Source: CAYXLI01 sp964464925 (GTDB lineage: Bacteria > Acidobacteriota > Terriglobia > Bryobacterales > Bryobacteraceae). From it: a stretch of 62,417 nt of DNA. Every line of letters begins with the position of its first letter. Within the stretch, counting starts at the first letter, position 1. The stretch is from NCBI GenBank assembly GCA_964464925.1, contig CAYXLI010000032.1:1-62417 (forward strand), in the 5' to 3' direction. The notes beneath the pieces are model-generated. The model was not told where the DNA came from. It made no database searches and saw nothing but the letters and a program-made list of their open reading frames with translations. Shown here piece by piece: positions 53,534-60,892 of the stretch. A program made the position numbers and the translations under genes.

Positions 53534-54466
53534 TTACATGGGCAAGCTGGCATAGTCGGACTCGAAGAGTATCTGGCCATCTTTGACGGCAAGTCGCTGT
53601 TGGCAATAAAGGCTCCAGTACGCGCGCCATTCCTTGCTATCTGGAGAAAGATATTCAATTTCCAACCCCATCTCCTTCGCGTCTTCCCAGCCGATCATCT
53701 GGCCATGCGCGGGCCACCGGTTGATATCCATCAGCTCGCCAGCAATCTTCGTATAGTTGCCTCCCTTGCTGTGAAACATCCAGCGGTTCAGGTGCTGTTC
53801 GGCAAGCATCCGAGCGCGCCGCTTTATCGCTTCGAACTGCACCACAGTGGTCGGATCTAGCTTTGAAAGCATCACTTTCGCGGGGAGGTCGTCGGGATTG
53901 TCGCGCAATTGGGCGCAGATAAGTTCGTATGCGTTGAGATAGTTCAAGACCGAGTGCCAGCGAACGTTCCCGTCGCCGTCCTTCTTGGAGAATTGCGGAT
54001 CGATGGGGCCAAGCTCGGAACTGTCGCTCATCAGAACCCTGTCGGCCGCCAAGCCGATGAGTGTCCCGGCGCTTTTTGCGAAATCTGGAACGACGACTCG
54101 AAAGCGGCCCTCCTTACCTACCGCGGCACGTAACATTGACACGATTTTCTCCGCGGCGTCGATGTCGCCGCCCCCCGTGTGCAGAAGAAAATCGATATTC
54201 GAGCCTCGGGGAACGTTGTGCAACATCTCACCGATACCGAGAACGTCGTCGCGCGTGATCCCTGCACCGGCTCCGGCCACATAGCAGAGCAAACGGCTGT
54301 TTGCTTCCTTCTGCATATCTTTAATCCGTTCCTGACGGAGGTATCGCACCGCATTGTCCGCCTCGTACATCGGCGTCTTCATGGGTTTCGGTATCACAAG
54401 GGGAGAAGCCTCAGAGCTGGAGCTGTTCTCTTGTTTCGGCAGTTCAGGTTTGTCAGCTTCGTCCAC
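53534..54466 (-). CDS. ClpP-class serine protease (SDH_sah family)
   Basis: The 310-residue protein is of the serine dehydrogenase proteinase (SDH_sah) family of ClpP/crotonase-fold peptidases. It has an oxyanion-type glycine run in FLLHTGGGDIDAAEKI and the nucleophilic Ser in PDFAKSAGTLIGLAADRVLMS, near residue 132 of the chosen start. I chose GTG at 54466 because GGAGG lies 8 nt upstream and the overlap with the preceding gene becomes a normal 14 nt; an ATG at 54508 would overlap by 56 nt. There is no signal peptide, so it is probably cytosolic. Within a ubiquitin-like operon it is a candidate degradation partner for tagged proteins. Confidence 0.75.
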   Translation of the reverse strand: MDEADKPELPKQENSSSSEASPLVIPKPMKTPMYEADNAVRYLRQERIKDMQKEANSRLLCYVAGAGAGITRDDVLGIGEMLHNVPRGSNIDFLLHTGGGDIDAAEKIVSMLRAAVGKEGRFRVVVPDFAKSAGTLIGLAADRVLMSDSSELGPIDPQFSKKDGDGNVRWHSVLNYLNAYELICAQLRDNPDDLPAKVMLSKLDPTTVVQFEAIKRRARMLAEQHLNRWMFHSKGGNYTKIAGELMDINRWPAHGQMIGWEDAKEMGLEIEYLSPDSKEWRAYWSLYCQQRLAVKDGQILFESDYASLPM

Positions 54467-54818
54467 GGAAACATCCCTCCATATCTTTAACCCAAATAAT
54501 CTTCCCATTCGTAACCAGGTAGTGGCAGCGCCGCTCGGCTGCCCGATAGTCCACGCTGGGGGAAATACTCAGTTTCTTCCCGCTCTTAATGACCCAATGA
54601 GGCCAATGCGCCGGGTCAAGCGTAACCATGATCCGGTGGCCTGTTTTGCACGGGCAATCAAACGCCAGCCATTTAGGATGTTCTGATGACCCCACGACTA
54701 CCGCCCCCTGCGGGGGCAGGCGCTCTGGTATCTCATCGGCGGCCTCGACGGTCGTCACAACTCGCCAAGCGCGGCCGGGAATCCACTCCCAGAAAGGAAT
54801 TCGTCCTACGCGGGCCAT
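54453..54818 (-). CDS. DUF6527-like metal-binding protein of the Ubl operon
   Basis: The 121-residue protein has FDCPCKTGHRIMVTLDPAHWPHW, a paired cysteine/histidine segment, then SISPSVDYRAAERRCHYLVTNGKIIWV near the end. This fits the DUF6527 family, a predicted metal-binding protein repeatedly seen with bacterial ubiquitin-like, E2 and JAB-E1 genes. The start ATG overlaps the JAB-E1 stop by 13 nt and the end overlaps the protease start, so translation is coupled on both sides. Function unknown; it may act as a ligase-like adaptor. Confidence 0.75.
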   Translation of the reverse strand: MARVGRIPFWEWIPGRAWRVVTTVEAADEIPERLPPQGAVVVGSSEHPKWLAFDCPCKTGHRIMVTLDPAHWPHWVIKSGKKLSISPSVDYRAAERRCHYLVTNGKIIWVKDMEGCFRGRS

Positions 54819-56191
54819 GTTTGTTCCAAGAAGGGATCGGTGATTCCGATTCCAAGCTTCCCCGAGGAAATATCACAGTAGTGGCCGGCGCGCGGAGTGT
54901 CAACGTTGGTGGAGATCTCGCGATCGTGGCACCTGAGCAGGACCTCGCTCGGGCGGGGCTCAGGGCCATAGCCGATGAACCTCTCCAAAAGCTCGCTGAC
55001 AGCTGTCGCTGCAACGAGGGTGGTGAAGGTCACGACTGCGGGCTCGGTTCGGCCGAGAGCGGGTGCGTACCCCTCGTCTTCTCGACGGCGCCGCTCGTCG
55101 GGGGTGAGCAGTTCGGCCCCTGCCCTTGCCAGATCGATCCGTCCGCGGCACACCAGACATGCCTGTCCTGGTACCAAGGTGGTGACTCTGCCGTCGATCC
55201 CACGCAATGTTCCGTTTCCGTCGCTGGAGACAAGGACACCGGAGTCGAAGACGGGCGTGAGCATAAAGGTGGCAAACCGCGAAAGCACAAGCCTGCCTGC
55301 ATTGTCATCCGTGCATCCGAAGAGGAGATCGCAGGAGCACAACCGCCGGGCTGCCGGAAGCATGGTAATCATGCTCGTGACCAGCTGGCATTTTGCATGG
55401 GGTGCGATGCGCTTCAAATGCGTGGCTAGCGTTTCAACCTTTGATTTGCCTATATCAGCGGCAGTGGAGCCGTAAACGCGGGTCACGTTGCTACCGGAGA
55501 GTGTATCGGGATCAAAGAGGATAAAGTTCCTGACGCCCAGGCGAACCAGCTGTTCCGCGACCGCAGAACCAGTGCCGCCGCAACCGACAACACCCACGCG
55601 CAGATCCCCAAGGGTCCGCTGAACGGCGCCACCGAGAGCGCGGACATTGCGGTCGAAATCCACATGGATTTCCTCGGCAGGAAGTAGAAATGACCGGGTC
55701 AGGCGAAATCGGTCTCCCACTTGCCAGAGCCTCCCGATTGGCGTGTGGGGGCCGCCTTCGGATTGAAGATAACCGGAGAATGCAAGGCCTTCAGGTCTAG
55801 GAGAAAAAATAAGAGTGCCGTAATGAGATGACCCAGACCTCAGGCGGAAAAGATCGGCAATTTGCCTATCCACCTCCCAGTCGTGCTCACTCGGTCGCGG
55901 TGGCGACTCCAATCCTGGATGGGTATGCACCCAAATGGCAACACAGCCAAGCGATTCGGCTTCCGCAAGGAAGGGAACATATCCCTCGGATGCGATCGAC
56001 AAGTGATCCCCTCCCCGACGTATATAAGCGGATTCAGTGACCCAAAGCATTTTTCTTGCAAGGAGCCTGAGATCGTTTTCATCGGTGGATACGAGGCTGG
56101 CGAGCAGTACCCCCGCCGTTTCGACGGGTAACCTGGCGACGACGTCAATGCCGTCTCCAATATGCTGCGGCAAGACGACTGTGATGGTCAT
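54806..56191 (-). CDS. JAB peptidase-E1 (ThiF) fusion activating enzyme
   Basis: The 461-residue protein combines two enzymes. Residues ~1-140 are a JAB/JAMM deubiquitinase-type domain with H89, H91, S101 and D104 in VHTHPGLESPPRPSEHD and a plausible catalytic E24. Residues ~190-430 are a ThiF/E1 domain: RVGVVGCGGTGSAVAEQLVRLG (nucleotide site, ~199-216), FILFDPDTLSGSNVTRVYG, GKSKVETLATHL, and CTDDNAGRLVLSRFA. CLVCRGRID, with later cysteines, forms a probable zinc site. It would adenylate the Ubl tail and may also trim or remove it. The ATG at 56191 is chosen; it follows the E2 stop by 4 bp. Confidence 0.88.
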   Translation of the reverse strand: MTITVVLPQHIGDGIDVVARLPVETAGVLLASLVSTDENDLRLLARKMLWVTESAYIRRGGDHLSIASEGYVPFLAEAESLGCVAIWVHTHPGLESPPRPSEHDWEVDRQIADLFRLRSGSSHYGTLIFSPRPEGLAFSGYLQSEGGPHTPIGRLWQVGDRFRLTRSFLLPAEEIHVDFDRNVRALGGAVQRTLGDLRVGVVGCGGTGSAVAEQLVRLGVRNFILFDPDTLSGSNVTRVYGSTAADIGKSKVETLATHLKRIAPHAKCQLVTSMITMLPAARRLCSCDLLFGCTDDNAGRLVLSRFATFMLTPVFDSGVLVSSDGNGTLRGIDGRVTTLVPGQACLVCRGRIDLARAGAELLTPDERRRREDEGYAPALGRTEPAVVTFTTLVAATAVSELLERFIGYGPEPRPSEVLLRCHDREISTNVDTPRAGHYCDISSGKLGIGITDPFLEQTWPA

Positions 56192-56195
56192 GCGG

Positions 56196-56579
56196 CTAAT
56201 TCTTCGCGCACCGCTCAAGCTCCCGGCGGATGAGTGCGAGAAAGCTCTCCAGGGAATCTACACCGGACCGCCACTGGCCCCCATTGAAGTGACGCGACCA
56301 GCGCTGCCAATCTCTCCCCAGATGACGCTCAATCACTTCAGTCGCTGGTACGGTCCGGCCATCGGCCAGGCGAATCCCCGGACTGAACCACCACATGTCC
56401 GGGGGCACATCTGGAAAGCCTGCCTGCAGGCGAAGTAAAAGATCGGACGCAGGCTTGTCATAGCCGGGGGGCAATTTGTATCCGGGGAAGACGAGGCAGG
56501 TCATGTTCGCTTCCGATGACACCGTGTATTCGATGCCCCGTTCGGTAAGACACGCGATATCCGCCTGGGGAAGGGTCAT
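56196..56579 (-). CDS. E2-fold protein (prokaryotic E2 family E-like)
   Basis: The 127-residue protein has the bacterial E2-like layout YKLPPGYDKPASDLLLRL (residues 34-51), FPDVPPDMWWFSP (55-67), then RDWQRWSRHFNGG (89-101) and a C-terminal GVDSLESFLALIRREL helix. This matches the prokaryotic E2 family E found beside JAB-E1 and multiubiquitin genes. Its only cysteines are C10, C28 and C124; none lies in the segment after PPDMWWF where canonical E2s carry the thioester cysteine. It overlaps the Ubl gene by ATGA, so the two are made together. Confidence 0.8.
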   Translation of the reverse strand: MTLPQADIACLTERGIEYTVSSEANMTCLVFPGYKLPPGYDKPASDLLLRLQAGFPDVPPDMWWFSPGIRLADGRTVPATEVIERHLGRDWQRWSRHFNGGQWRSGVDSLESFLALIRRELERCAKN

Positions 56580-56854
56580 AAGGCCCTCCCTGGATTGATC
56601 TGAGCCGGGGCGGTGAAGAAGCGCTTTCCGTCGCGGATTTCAACCTCTTCGTTGTCAAGGATTTTGCGGTCGGTGCCGCCGGGTACTACCTCAAACAAGT
56701 CCCGGTCGGGACCAATTGGCGCGGGCGGAACGTGACGGAGCTCCAGGCCTGTCATGACAGCCTGATTCACTTTGTAATGCACCCGGTCAATCTGAATGTT
56801 GAATTCATGTTCCGGGGGCTTCGCGTTTTCTTTCGGTTCTTTCTCGTCGCTCAT
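56576..56854 (-). CDS. Ubiquitin-like modifier (multiubiquitin-family domain), single copy
   Basis: The 92-residue protein is the modifier of the locus. After a charged N-terminus (SDEKEPKENAKPPEHEF) comes one beta-grasp-type domain, IDRVHYKVNQAVMTGLELRHV, PPAPIGPDRDLFEVVPGGTD, EEVEIRDGKRFFTAPAQINPG, typical of the multiubiquitin family, here as a single copy. It ends INPGRAL; three residues follow the last glycine, so a processing step (JAB) or direct use of the terminal Leu is needed. The ATG at 56854 has an AAGGAGGG site 5 nt upstream; a longer in-frame start at 57226 would cross the regulatory region. Confidence 0.85.
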   Translation of the reverse strand: MSDEKEPKENAKPPEHEFNIQIDRVHYKVNQAVMTGLELRHVPPAPIGPDRDLFEVVPGGTDRKILDNEEVEIRDGKRFFTAPAQINPGRAL

Positions 56855-56878
56855 GGGAACCCTCCTTTCTGATGGTTC

Positions 56879-56914
56879 GGTGTCATGATACCACATCACC
56901 ACGGTACTTGACAA
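56879..56914 (-). promoter_or_regulatory. Promoter of the Ubl operon with operator-like palindrome
   Basis: On the minus strand TTGTCA (56914-56909) and TATCAT (56890-56885) make a sigma-70-type promoter with 18-bp spacing, ~30 nt before the Ubl ATG. GGTGTCATGATACC (56879-56892) is a near-perfect 14-bp palindrome that includes the -10 hexamer. A divergent ribbon-helix-helix gene starts just upstream, so this is a likely site of repression. The overlapping plus-strand TTGACA (56908-56913) may form a second, weaker promoter for the divergent gene. Confidence 0.6.
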
Positions 56915-56944
56915 GCACGATGTATTGGTGCATCCTAAAGGTAT

Positions 56945-57151
56945 ATGAAACCTGTCAAGGCAATGACGATACGCCTTACCACCGACCAGGCCGAAGCGCT
57001 GGAAACAGTCGCCAGCGTCGAGGACCGCCCGGTGTCCGAGGTAATACGGGCGGCGATAGAAGAACACATCGACAGCCGGAAGAAGGACCCTGCCTTTCAG
57101 GACAGCCTCAAGGACCGGCTGGCACGTGCGCGAAAACTGCTGCGCGATTAG
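56945..57151 (+). CDS. Ribbon-helix-helix (CopG-like) regulator, divergent to the Ubl operon
   Basis: The 68-residue protein has MTIRLTTDQAEALETVASVEDRPVSEVIRAAIEEHI, the RHH DNA-binding core with its N-terminal beta strand and two helices, then a short charged tail (RKKDPAFQDSLKDRLARARKLL). Such proteins repress toxin-antitoxin and defence operons. A second ATG at 56963 would start exactly at the RHH strand and leaves room for a leader. It is divergent from the ubiquitin-like operon and followed by a 47-residue gene at a 20-bp gap, with which it may pair. Confidence 0.82.
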   Translation: MKPVKAMTIRLTTDQAEALETVASVEDRPVSEVIRAAIEEHIDSRKKDPAFQDSLKDRLARARKLLRD

Positions 57152-57171
57152 AGATTGTAAGGAGTGACTAA

Positions 57172-57315
57172 ATGTCGAGGAAAGAACAACACACTTTATG
57201 GGTAATTGGCGGAATTGCGCCGGCATGGTTCCTTCTGTCGAGTCCGAGATGCGGACGTGGCTGCCGCACTCTCGCGGAGCATCTGATCACTCACGGAATT
57301 GACGAATTGGTCTAG
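57172..57315 (+). CDS. 47-residue small protein after the RHH gene
   Basis: The frame reads MSRKEQHTLWVIGGIAPAWF, then LLSSPRCGRGCRTLAEHLIT and HGIDELV, ending TAG. The ATG has an AAGGAG site with ~9-nt spacing, the best in this part of the island. The middle is moderately hydrophobic (WVIGGIAPAWFLLSS), so it may insert in a membrane or bind one. It lies 20 bp after the RHH gene in the same direction, the position where a toxin would be expected relative to an RHH antitoxin, but the family is unrecognised and the role is a guess. Confidence 0.5.
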   Translation: MSRKEQHTLWVIGGIAPAWFLLSSPRCGRGCRTLAEHLITHGIDELV

Positions 57316-57390
57316 CACACAAGCCCGGTAATAACGGGTGCGCGGTGGCGCGCAAGCCCATCATATCGAGAGGCCCGGCCGGATACGATT

Positions 57391-60300
57391 ATGAAAGCCA
57401 GTGCTGAGAATATCCGGCTGTCGGCAACTGATTTAAGCAATCATCTGGCGTGCCGTCACCTCACGGCCTTGGATCTCTCAGTCGCGGTTGGAGCGCGTCC
57501 GAAACCCACCTGGAACTCCCCTGACGCTTGGGTTTTGCAACAACGGGGAATCGCCCACGAAAACGCTTACATCCAGCATCTTGAGTCACAGGACCTTTCT
57601 GTCGTCAACCTTCGGGATCTCGATAGTGACGAAAAAGCCGTAGCCGAAACCATCGCAGCCCTGCGAGACGGGCCGGACATCATCCTCCAAGCTGCACTCT
57701 CTAATGGAAACTGGTTCGGAAGGGCGGACGTATTGCGCAAAGTGGCCGCCACAAGCCGATTGGGCAGTTGGTCATATGAGGTCTATGATTGCAAGCTTGC
57801 CCGCGAGACCAAGGCGGCGACGATTCTGCAGCTGTCGTTGTATTCCGAACTTCTCCAAACGATCCAAGGAGTGCTGCCGGAGTCGATGTATGTGGTTCCG
57901 CCGGGCGAAACGTTTCAGCCGGAGCAATACCGGGTGCTCGATTATGCGGCATACTACCGCTACGTAAAATCCCGGCTGGCCGCCTCTGTCAGCGGGAACG
58001 GGAACGCCTCCGAAACCTACCCGGAACCGACGCCGCATTGCGAAGTGTGCAGGTGGCGCCCCGACTGCGAGGCCCAGCGCAGAACAGACGACCATCTATC
58101 GATAGTGGCGGGAATCAGCAGATTGCAGCGAAAGCAGTTGGTGATTTGGAATACCTCGACAGTTGCGGACCTTGCGCTCTTTCCGCTGCCGATTCCGTAT
58201 CGCCCGGTTTACGGCTCCAAGGAAGGATACGCGCGGATTCGTGAGCAAGCGCGAATTCAGGTGGCAGGACGCGCTGAGCGCAGCCCCATACACGAGCTTC
58301 TGTCAATCACAGCTGAACACGGATTCTTTCAGATGCCGGAGCCCTCGCCTGGCGACGTATTCTTCGACCTGGAGGGAGATCCCTTTGTTGGCCTGAGTGG
58401 GCGGGAATATCTTTTTGGTGTAGTCCTGATGGACGCTGCCGAGCCGAAATACCAGTGTCGCTGGGCGCTTACGGCGGAAGAAGAGAAAGAGGCCTTCCGC
58501 TGGTTTGTGCGGACGATGATGGATCGATGGTCAACTCATCCGACGATGCACATATACCATTTCGCGCCGTATGAGCCATCTGCCTTGAAGAGGCTGATGG
58601 GCCGGTATGGCGTGTGCGAGGACGAGATTGACCAGATGCTGCGGGCGAAGCTGTTTGTAGATCTTCACACGGTGTTGAAGCGGTCGGTGCGCGCAAGCGT
58701 GGAACAATACTCGCTCAAAGCTCTCGAAGTATTTCATGGTTTTTCACGTAAAATGCCGCTGGAGGATGCCGGCCACGCGATGCGACAAATGCAGCACGCG
58801 CTGGAGCTGGGACGAGCGGCCGATGTAGACAACTCCGTCAAAGAAGCAATCGCTCTCTATAATGCCGACGATTGCTATTCAACCCTGTCATTGCGTGATT
58901 GGCTCGAACGAGAGCGGCGCCAGCAGGAGCTTGCCGGTGCAGTCCTCTCGCGGCCGACGGTGTCTGACGGCGCCCCTGCCGCAGCGTTGAGCGATCGGCA
59001 ACAACAAAGCGCCGCACTTGCAGAAGCGCTGCTATCCGGCGTCCCTGCAGACGCGCAAATGCGAAGCGCCGCGGAAGCGGCTCGGTTTCTTCTTGCCAAT
59101 CTGCTCGACTGGCACCGCCGCGAGTCCAAGGTGGATTGGTGGGAGTATTTCCGGCTGAAGGAGCTGACAGATGAAGAGCTCCTGGATGAGCGCGCTGCCC
59201 TCTCCGGCTTGGAACTGGAAGGGACTGTTGAGGTGCATGGGAAAATCCGGACGGACCGGTATGGCTTTGAAAAGCAGGAAAGCGACATGCGCGCCGAGGA
59301 CATAGTGTGCGAGCGCGGCGAGAGAATCGGCGAAGTTGTCGCGATTGATATTGCGGCGCGGACGGTTGACATCAGGAAGATGAAGAAAACTGCCCAGCGC
59401 CATCCAACCTCGGTCTTCGTGGACGCAAGAGGCCCCAAGAATGACGTCCTTGCCGACGCACTTTTCCGGCTAGGAACATCGGTAAGCGCCAACGGAATGG
59501 ATTCTTCTGGGCCTTACAGGGCTGCTCGGGATCTGCTTCTGCGTAATCCCCCTCGCCTCCTTGACGGAACTGCGCTGGCACTTCACGCGGGGGAATCGAC
59601 CGTCGAGGCCGCAAAGCGAATCGTCAGGGGCCTCGACGATACCGTGCTCGCCATCCAAGGCCCCCCTGGCGCAGGAAAGACTTATGCGGGTGCGCGCATG
59701 ATTTGCGAACTGGCCCGCCAGGGCAAGAAGGTCGGCATCACGGCGATGAGCCACAAAGTAATTCGCAAGTTGCTCGACGACGTAGTTGAGGCGGCCCAAG
59801 AACTGGATCTCGAAGGGTTGCGATGCGTTCAGAAGGTCAATGAGAGGCCTGAGGATGACCCGCCGGGCATCATCACCACGACAGACAACGCCGAACCGCT
59901 GGCCGAGCTGCATGATGGTGCACAAGTGGTTGCGGGGACGGCCTGGCTCTGGGCGCGGGAGGATTATTTCGAGGCGGTCGATGTATTGTTTGTCGATGAA
60001 GCCGGCCAAATGTCGCTAGCAAATGTGCTGGCACTCTCCCAGGCTGCCAGAAGTCTCGTGCTTCTCGGTGACCCGCAGCAACTGGAGCAACCATTAAAGG
60101 GAAGCCATCCTGAGGGCGCCGATGTATCTGCGCTCGAACACCTGCTTGCCGGCGCGAATACCATTCTTCCAGAAAAGGGTTTGTTTCTGGAGAAGACCTG
60201 GCGTCTGCACCCGAAGTTGTGCGGATTCACATCGGAGGCCTTTTATGAGGGCCGACTGCGTTCACGTGACGATCTTGAAAGACAGGATATTACGGGCCAT

Positions 60301-60840
60301 CCTTGGCTTAACGGGGCTGGTCTGTGGTTCGTGCCAGTCACGCACGAGGGTAACCAAAATGCCTCACCAGAGGAAGTGGCGTGCGTCGCCGGTATTGTGG
60401 ACTCATTGCTGCAGCCGGGTGTGGACTGGATTGACGATAAGGGCGGGAGCCGTCCACTGCTGCTTGAAGATATCCTGATCGTCGCGCCGTACAACGCGCA
60501 GGTCTCCGATTTGGCGGCACGCCTCCCAGGTGCTCGTATTGGCACTGTCGATAAATTCCAGGGGCAGCAAGCTCCGGTGGTTGTCTATTCCCTTACCACG
60601 TCGTCACCCGAAGACGCACCCCGCGGCATGGAATTTCTTTACAGTCTCAACCGTCTAAACGTAGCCACTTCTCGTGCGCAGGCCATGGTGATCGTAGTCG
60701 GAAATTTGCGCTTGCTTGAGCCGGAGTGCCGAAGCCCGAGGCAGATGCAACTCGCGAATGCATTGTGCCGATACCTAGAGCTGGCCCATGTTGCAGACGG
60801 CGCGTCCCTCTCAGTCCGCAAACATCTGATGCAGGCGTAG
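57391..60840 (+). CDS. TM0106-type RecB-like nuclease / RNase H-like / SF1 helicase fusion
   Basis: The 1149-residue protein combines three enzymes. Residues ~1-230 are a RecB/Cas4-like nuclease (LSATDLSNHLACRHL; WSYEVYDCKLA; C-rich PHCEVCRWRPDCEAQRR). Residues ~315-520 are an RNase H-like exonuclease domain (GDVFFDLEGDPFVGL; MHIYHFAPYEPSALKRLMGRYG; YNADDCYSTL). Residues ~730-1149 are an SF1 helicase of the DNA2/UPF1 type with IQGPPGAGKTYAGARMI, DVLFVDEAGQMSLA, LVLLGDPQQLEQPLKGSHP, IGTVDKFQGQQAPVVVYSL and RLNVATSRAQAMVIVVGN. Such proteins occur in defence-rich islands. It follows small hairpins at 57324-57354. Confidence 0.85.
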   Translation: MKASAENIRLSATDLSNHLACRHLTALDLSVAVGARPKPTWNSPDAWVLQQRGIAHENAYIQHLESQDLSVVNLRDLDSDEKAVAETIAALRDGPDIILQAALSNGNWFGRADVLRKVAATSRLGSWSYEVYDCKLARETKAATILQLSLYSELLQTIQGVLPESMYVVPPGETFQPEQYRVLDYAAYYRYVKSRLAASVSGNGNASETYPEPTPHCEVCRWRPDCEAQRRTDDHLSIVAGISRLQRKQLVIWNTSTVADLALFPLPIPYRPVYGSKEGYARIREQARIQVAGRAERSPIHELLSITAEHGFFQMPEPSPGDVFFDLEGDPFVGLSGREYLFGVVLMDAAEPKYQCRWALTAEEEKEAFRWFVRTMMDRWSTHPTMHIYHFAPYEPSALKRLMGRYGVCEDEIDQMLRAKLFVDLHTVLKRSVRASVEQYSLKALEVFHGFSRKMPLEDAGHAMRQMQHALELGRAADVDNSVKEAIALYNADDCYSTLSLRDWLERERRQQELAGAVLSRPTVSDGAPAAALSDRQQQSAALAEALLSGVPADAQMRSAAEAARFLLANLLDWHRRESKVDWWEYFRLKELTDEELLDERAALSGLELEGTVEVHGKIRTDRYGFEKQESDMRAEDIVCERGERIGEVVAIDIAARTVDIRKMKKTAQRHPTSVFVDARGPKNDVLADALFRLGTSVSANGMDSSGPYRAARDLLLRNPPRLLDGTALALHAGESTVEAAKRIVRGLDDTVLAIQGPPGAGKTYAGARMICELARQGKKVGITAMSHKVIRKLLDDVVEAAQELDLEGLRCVQKVNERPEDDPPGIITTTDNAEPLAELHDGAQVVAGTAWLWAREDYFEAVDVLFVDEAGQMSLANVLALSQAARSLVLLGDPQQLEQPLKGSHPEGADVSALEHLLAGANTILPEKGLFLEKTWRLHPKLCGFTSEAFYEGRLRSRDDLERQDITGHPWLNGAGLWFVPVTHEGNQNASPEEVACVAGIVDSLLQPGVDWIDDKGGSRPLLLEDILIVAPYNAQVSDLAARLPGARIGTVDKFQGQQAPVVVYSLTTSSPEDAPRGMEFLYSLNRLNVATSRAQAMVIVVGNLRLLEPECRSPRQMQLANALCRYLELAHVADGASLSVRKHLMQA

Positions 60841-60892
60841 CATCTCGCGTTTTCGATCGGACCCGCCGCAGGCAAATGCCCGCGTGGAATCG

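Noticed and set aside
56855..57226. A longer N-terminal extension of the ubiquitin-like protein
   Set aside because: It would span the divergent promoter region and the RHH gene, and there is a strong ribosome-binding site at the ATG of 56854.
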